Shown piece by piece: positions 30,734-32,986 of a stretch of 32,986 nt of DNA. The stretch lies in NCBI GenBank assembly GCA_017307275.1, contig JAFKFK010000053.1, positions 1 through 32,986 on the forward strand. The letters run 5' to 3'. Both the position numbers and the translations under genes were made by a program. The stretch's first letter is position 1; each line of letters opens with the position of its first letter. Origin of the DNA: Alphaproteobacteria bacterium (lineage in GTDB: Bacteria > Pseudomonadota > Alphaproteobacteria > Reyranellales > Reyranellaceae). The notes beneath the pieces are model-generated. The model was not told the origin of the DNA, searched no databases, and saw only the letters and a list, made by a program, of their open reading frames with translations.

Positions 30734-30743
30734 GGGGGCTGTC

Positions 30744-32240
30744 GTGGGCCTGAGCGGCGACGATTTGTTCGCAGCCGGCCGTTTCGACGAGGCGATGGCG
30801 GCCTACCGCCGGGCGTTGGCGCTCGATCCACGCGATGCGGCAGCGCGCATGGGGCTCGACGCGATCCTGGAACGCGCCCGCACGAACCAACCGAATCCCG
30901 GCCTGCGCGACTTGCTGTTGCAGGCCTATGCCGACGAAGGCGCCAACTGGGACGCAATCGGCTGGGGGGCCGCGAACCAGATCGTGGTGGGCTGGCCCCA
31001 CGACAACGACCTTTCGAAGCTCGCGGCCGACTCGCTCCTGCTCGAATTCCTGAAGAAATCACTGAACCGCGATGCGGCTCTGGAGCGCAAGCTGCTGACC
31101 CTGCGTCGTGCGACGGCCGACGCATTGTTGGCGACCGATTCGCCAGAACCACAGGTCGTGGCTCTGGCCGCGGCGCTCGGCGAGCAGGCGTGGCTCAACG
31201 AATATGTCTGGCCGGACGATGCGACGGTACCGGACGGCCCTGTGTCGGCGATGTTCCGGCCGCCAGCATCGCCCCGGGCGGAGGTTGTCGAGGAGCGGAG
31301 GCTGGCATCGGAGATTCCCGAGATAGCCCCGATCGTCGATGCCGTCTCGCAATCGGTCGCGGCGATGTACGAAGCCAATCCCTATCCACGTTGGACGCAT
31401 CTGCCGCATCGACCGACGGTCGACGTGCGCGCTGCCCTGATGCGTGATTTCCCCCATGCCAGGGCGGTCGATTTCGATGGCAACCCGCTGCAAGTGCTGA
31501 TGCCGGGGGCCGGCACGGGCCAGCACCCGCTGACTGTGGCCTCATCTTATTCCAATGCCCAGGTGACGGGCGTCGATCTCTCGCGGGCGAGCCTTGCCTA
31601 CGGCAAGCGCATGGCCGGGCGCTACGGCATCGACAATATCGAGTTCTTGCGCGGCGATATCCTTGATCTGTCGAAGCTCGGCCGCACCTTCGATCATGCG
31701 GAATGTATCGGCGTTCTTCATCACATGGCCGATCCGCGCGCCGGCCTGCTGGCGATTTCCTCGGTGCTGCGTCCCGGTGCCTTCCTGCGTTTGGGACTCT
31801 ACGGCGAAAGCGCTCGCAGCATCGTCATGAAGGCGCGACGCGACATCGAAGCGGCGCACTTGCCTTCGACGCTCGACGGATTGCGTGAGTTTCGCCGCAA
31901 GGTGATGACCGGCGAATGGCGGCGGCTGCGTGCGCTCACCGACTGGGAGGATTTCTGGAGCGCGAGCCTGTTGCGTGATCTTTGCTTCCATGTGCAGGAG
32001 CATCGCTTCACCGTCTCGCGCGTGCGCAGCTTGCTCGAAGGCAGTGGCCTCAAATTCCTCGGCTTCGAATTCAATGTCGGCGCTTCACAGCGCGCCGATG
32101 CCGGCGCTGGCCCGCTGGCGCTCTACGCGTCGCGCTTTCGCAACGAGCCCACTCTGTCGAATCTCGCGAACTGGGAACAGTTGGAGCGTGAGAAATCCGG
32201 CTTGTTCCCGGGCTATGCCTTCGTCTGCCAGAAGGAATAG
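30744..32240 (+). CDS. TPR-repeat protein fused to a class I SAM-dependent methyltransferase
   Basis: A 498-residue protein. At the N-terminus one clear TPR unit (DDLFAAGRFDEAMAAYRRALALDP) leads into a helical region to about 200. The linker motif AAMYEANPYPRWTHL follows. The methyltransferase domain (about 245-400) carries SAM-binding motif I VLMPGAGTGQHPL, the acidic end of strand 2 in VTGVDLSRASLAYGKRM, and HAECIGVLHHMADPRAGLLAI. The C-terminal part (LTDWEDFWSASLLRDLCFHVQEH) may complete the substrate site. The start is a GTG at 30744 with GAGGGGG upstream. TPRs suggest a protein partner. It is coupled to the oxygenase-like gene and convergent with hemC (6-bp gap). Confidence 0.85.
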   Translation: MGLSGDDLFAAGRFDEAMAAYRRALALDPRDAAARMGLDAILERARTNQPNPGLRDLLLQAYADEGANWDAIGWGAANQIVVGWPHDNDLSKLAADSLLLEFLKKSLNRDAALERKLLTLRRATADALLATDSPEPQVVALAAALGEQAWLNEYVWPDDATVPDGPVSAMFRPPASPRAEVVEERRLASEIPEIAPIVDAVSQSVAAMYEANPYPRWTHLPHRPTVDVRAALMRDFPHARAVDFDGNPLQVLMPGAGTGQHPLTVASSYSNAQVTGVDLSRASLAYGKRMAGRYGIDNIEFLRGDILDLSKLGRTFDHAECIGVLHHMADPRAGLLAISSVLRPGAFLRLGLYGESARSIVMKARRDIEAAHLPSTLDGLREFRRKVMTGEWRRLRALTDWEDFWSASLLRDLCFHVQEHRFTVSRVRSLLEGSGLKFLGFEFNVGASQRADAGAGPLALYASRFRNEPTLSNLANWEQLEREKSGLFPGYAFVCQKE

Positions 32241-32246
32241 GTCGGC

Positions 32247-32986
32247 CTAGCTTGAGAAGAAGTCCGGCCCGCCTTTGCGTTTCAGTTCCTGGCCGGCATC
32301 GCGGCCCATGGCTTCGGCGTCGCCGGCATTGCCGCGGCGCTCGGTGAAGATCACTTCCGAGCCGTCGGGCCGGGCGATCAGGCCGCGCAGATGCAGCTTG
32401 TCACCTGTCAGGATCGCGTGTCCGGCGATCGGCGTACGGCAGGAGCCGTCGAGCACCGCCAGCATCGCATGCTCGGCGCTGACGCAGACCGACGTCGTGG
32501 CGTGATCGATGGTAGCCAGCCAGCCGCGCGTCCGCGTGTCATCGGCGCGAGCCTCGATGCAGACCGCGCCCTGGCCGACGGCTGGCAGCATCTCGTCTTC
32601 CGGAATCGGCGTGCCGACATGCGCCATACCGAGGCGATTCAAGCCGGCCAGAGCCAGGATCGTCGCCTGCACGATGCCGGCCTCGCGCTTGGCGAGCCGT
32701 GTTTCGACGTTGCCGCGCAGGGTCACGATCTCGAGGTCGGGGCGCCGGTGCAGCAGCAGCGCGCGGCGGCGCAGCGCGGAGGTGCCGACGATCGCGCCCT
32801 TGGGCAGATCGGCGATACGCGTCACCTCACCCGCGATCAGCACGTCGCGCGTATCTTCGCGCGGCAGGAAAGCGGAAATGACGAGGCCGGGTGGCTGTTC
32901 CGTCGGCATGTCCTTCATGCTGTGCACCGCCGCATCGATGCGGCCGGAGAACATCGCTTCCTCGATCTCCTTGACGAACAGGCCCT
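32247..32986 (-). CDS. hemC: Hydroxymethylbilane synthase / porphobilinogen deaminase (5' end off window)
   Basis: It joins four porphobilinogen units into hydroxymethylbilane in haem synthesis. About 245 C-terminal residues are visible; the first 65-70 residues lie beyond the right edge. Visible motifs are GLFVKEIEEAMFSGRIDAAVHSMKDMPTE, FLPREDTRDVLI, IVGTSALRRRALLL, LRGNVETRLAKREAG, MLPAVGQGAVCIEAR, and the dipyrromethane-cofactor cysteine in LDGSCRTPIAGHA. The catalytic aspartate (DAAVHSMKD region) is intact. It runs convergently toward the methyltransferase gene. Confidence 0.97.
   Translation of the reverse strand, partial: GLFVKEIEEAMFSGRIDAAVHSMKDMPTEQPPGLVISAFLPREDTRDVLIAGEVTRIADLPKGAIVGTSALRRRALLLHRRPDLEIVTLRGNVETRLAKREAGIVQATILALAGLNRLGMAHVGTPIPEDEMLPAVGQGAVCIEARADDTRTRGWLATIDHATTSVCVSAEHAMLAVLDGSCRTPIAGHAILTGDKLHLRGLIARPDGSEVIFTERRGNAGDAEAMGRDAGQELKRKGGPDFFSS

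Overview
This is a GC-rich, densely packed stretch of bacterial chromosome, almost certainly from an alphaproteobacterium. The main evidence is gene order: ffh-rpsP-rimM-trmD-rplS-leuC with leuD-leuB close by, dapF-ftsY-ispZ, and a membrane-anchored cytochrome c divergent from prephenate dehydratase. The protein style (a Reyranella- or Rhodospirillales-like flavour) fits, but I cannot fix the genus. Genes abut or overlap by a few bases, and almost every large open frame in another register is a GC-driven shadow. I see no tRNA, rRNA, CRISPR array, insertion sequence or phage gene.

Left part (1-9.2 kb). A sulfate-binding protein gene runs off the left edge. Next comes a three-gene minus-strand unit resembling the enterobacterial CpxP-CpxR-CpxA envelope-stress system (Spy/CpxP-like periplasmic protein, OmpR-family regulator, HAMP histidine kinase). 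A textbook tandem GTAAA-N5-GTAAA box lies in its divergent promoter region, shared with a GNAT acetyltransferase. Housekeeping genes follow: histidinol-phosphatase, cytochrome c, prephenate dehydratase, ribulose-phosphate epimerase, a glutathione S-transferase with an extra C-terminal domain, and a TIM-barrel epimerase-like protein.

Middle (9.2-21.8 kb). A HerA/YjgR-type ATPase precedes an apparently self-contained stress module. It has an ECF sigma factor and a membrane anti-sigma factor on the plus strand. Divergently transcribed are a Tat-exported metallophosphoesterase and a stand-alone CuA-type cupredoxin. Between them lies a 16-bp palindrome that places the same GGGAATA-N16-GGTA arrangement on both strands, which reads as a back-to-back ECF promoter. 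This is the most interesting regulatory structure in the window. The minus strand then carries the ffh-rpsP-rimM-trmD-rplS-leuC unit, ending in a clear intrinsic terminator, then two tandem RDD-family membrane-protein paralogues, then leuD and leuB.

Right part (21.9-33 kb). A CPBP-family protease-like protein, an HCCA-isomerase-like thioredoxin-fold protein and a putative glycosyltransferase lead into dapF-ftsY-ispZ. These are followed by pgk-nudix, an M48 lipoprotein metalloprotease overlapping a TusA-like gene, a 2OG-Fe(II) oxygenase-like gene coupled to a TPR-methyltransferase, and hemC running off the right edge. SRP54 (ffh) and its receptor (ftsY) both lie here, within about 5 kb of each other.
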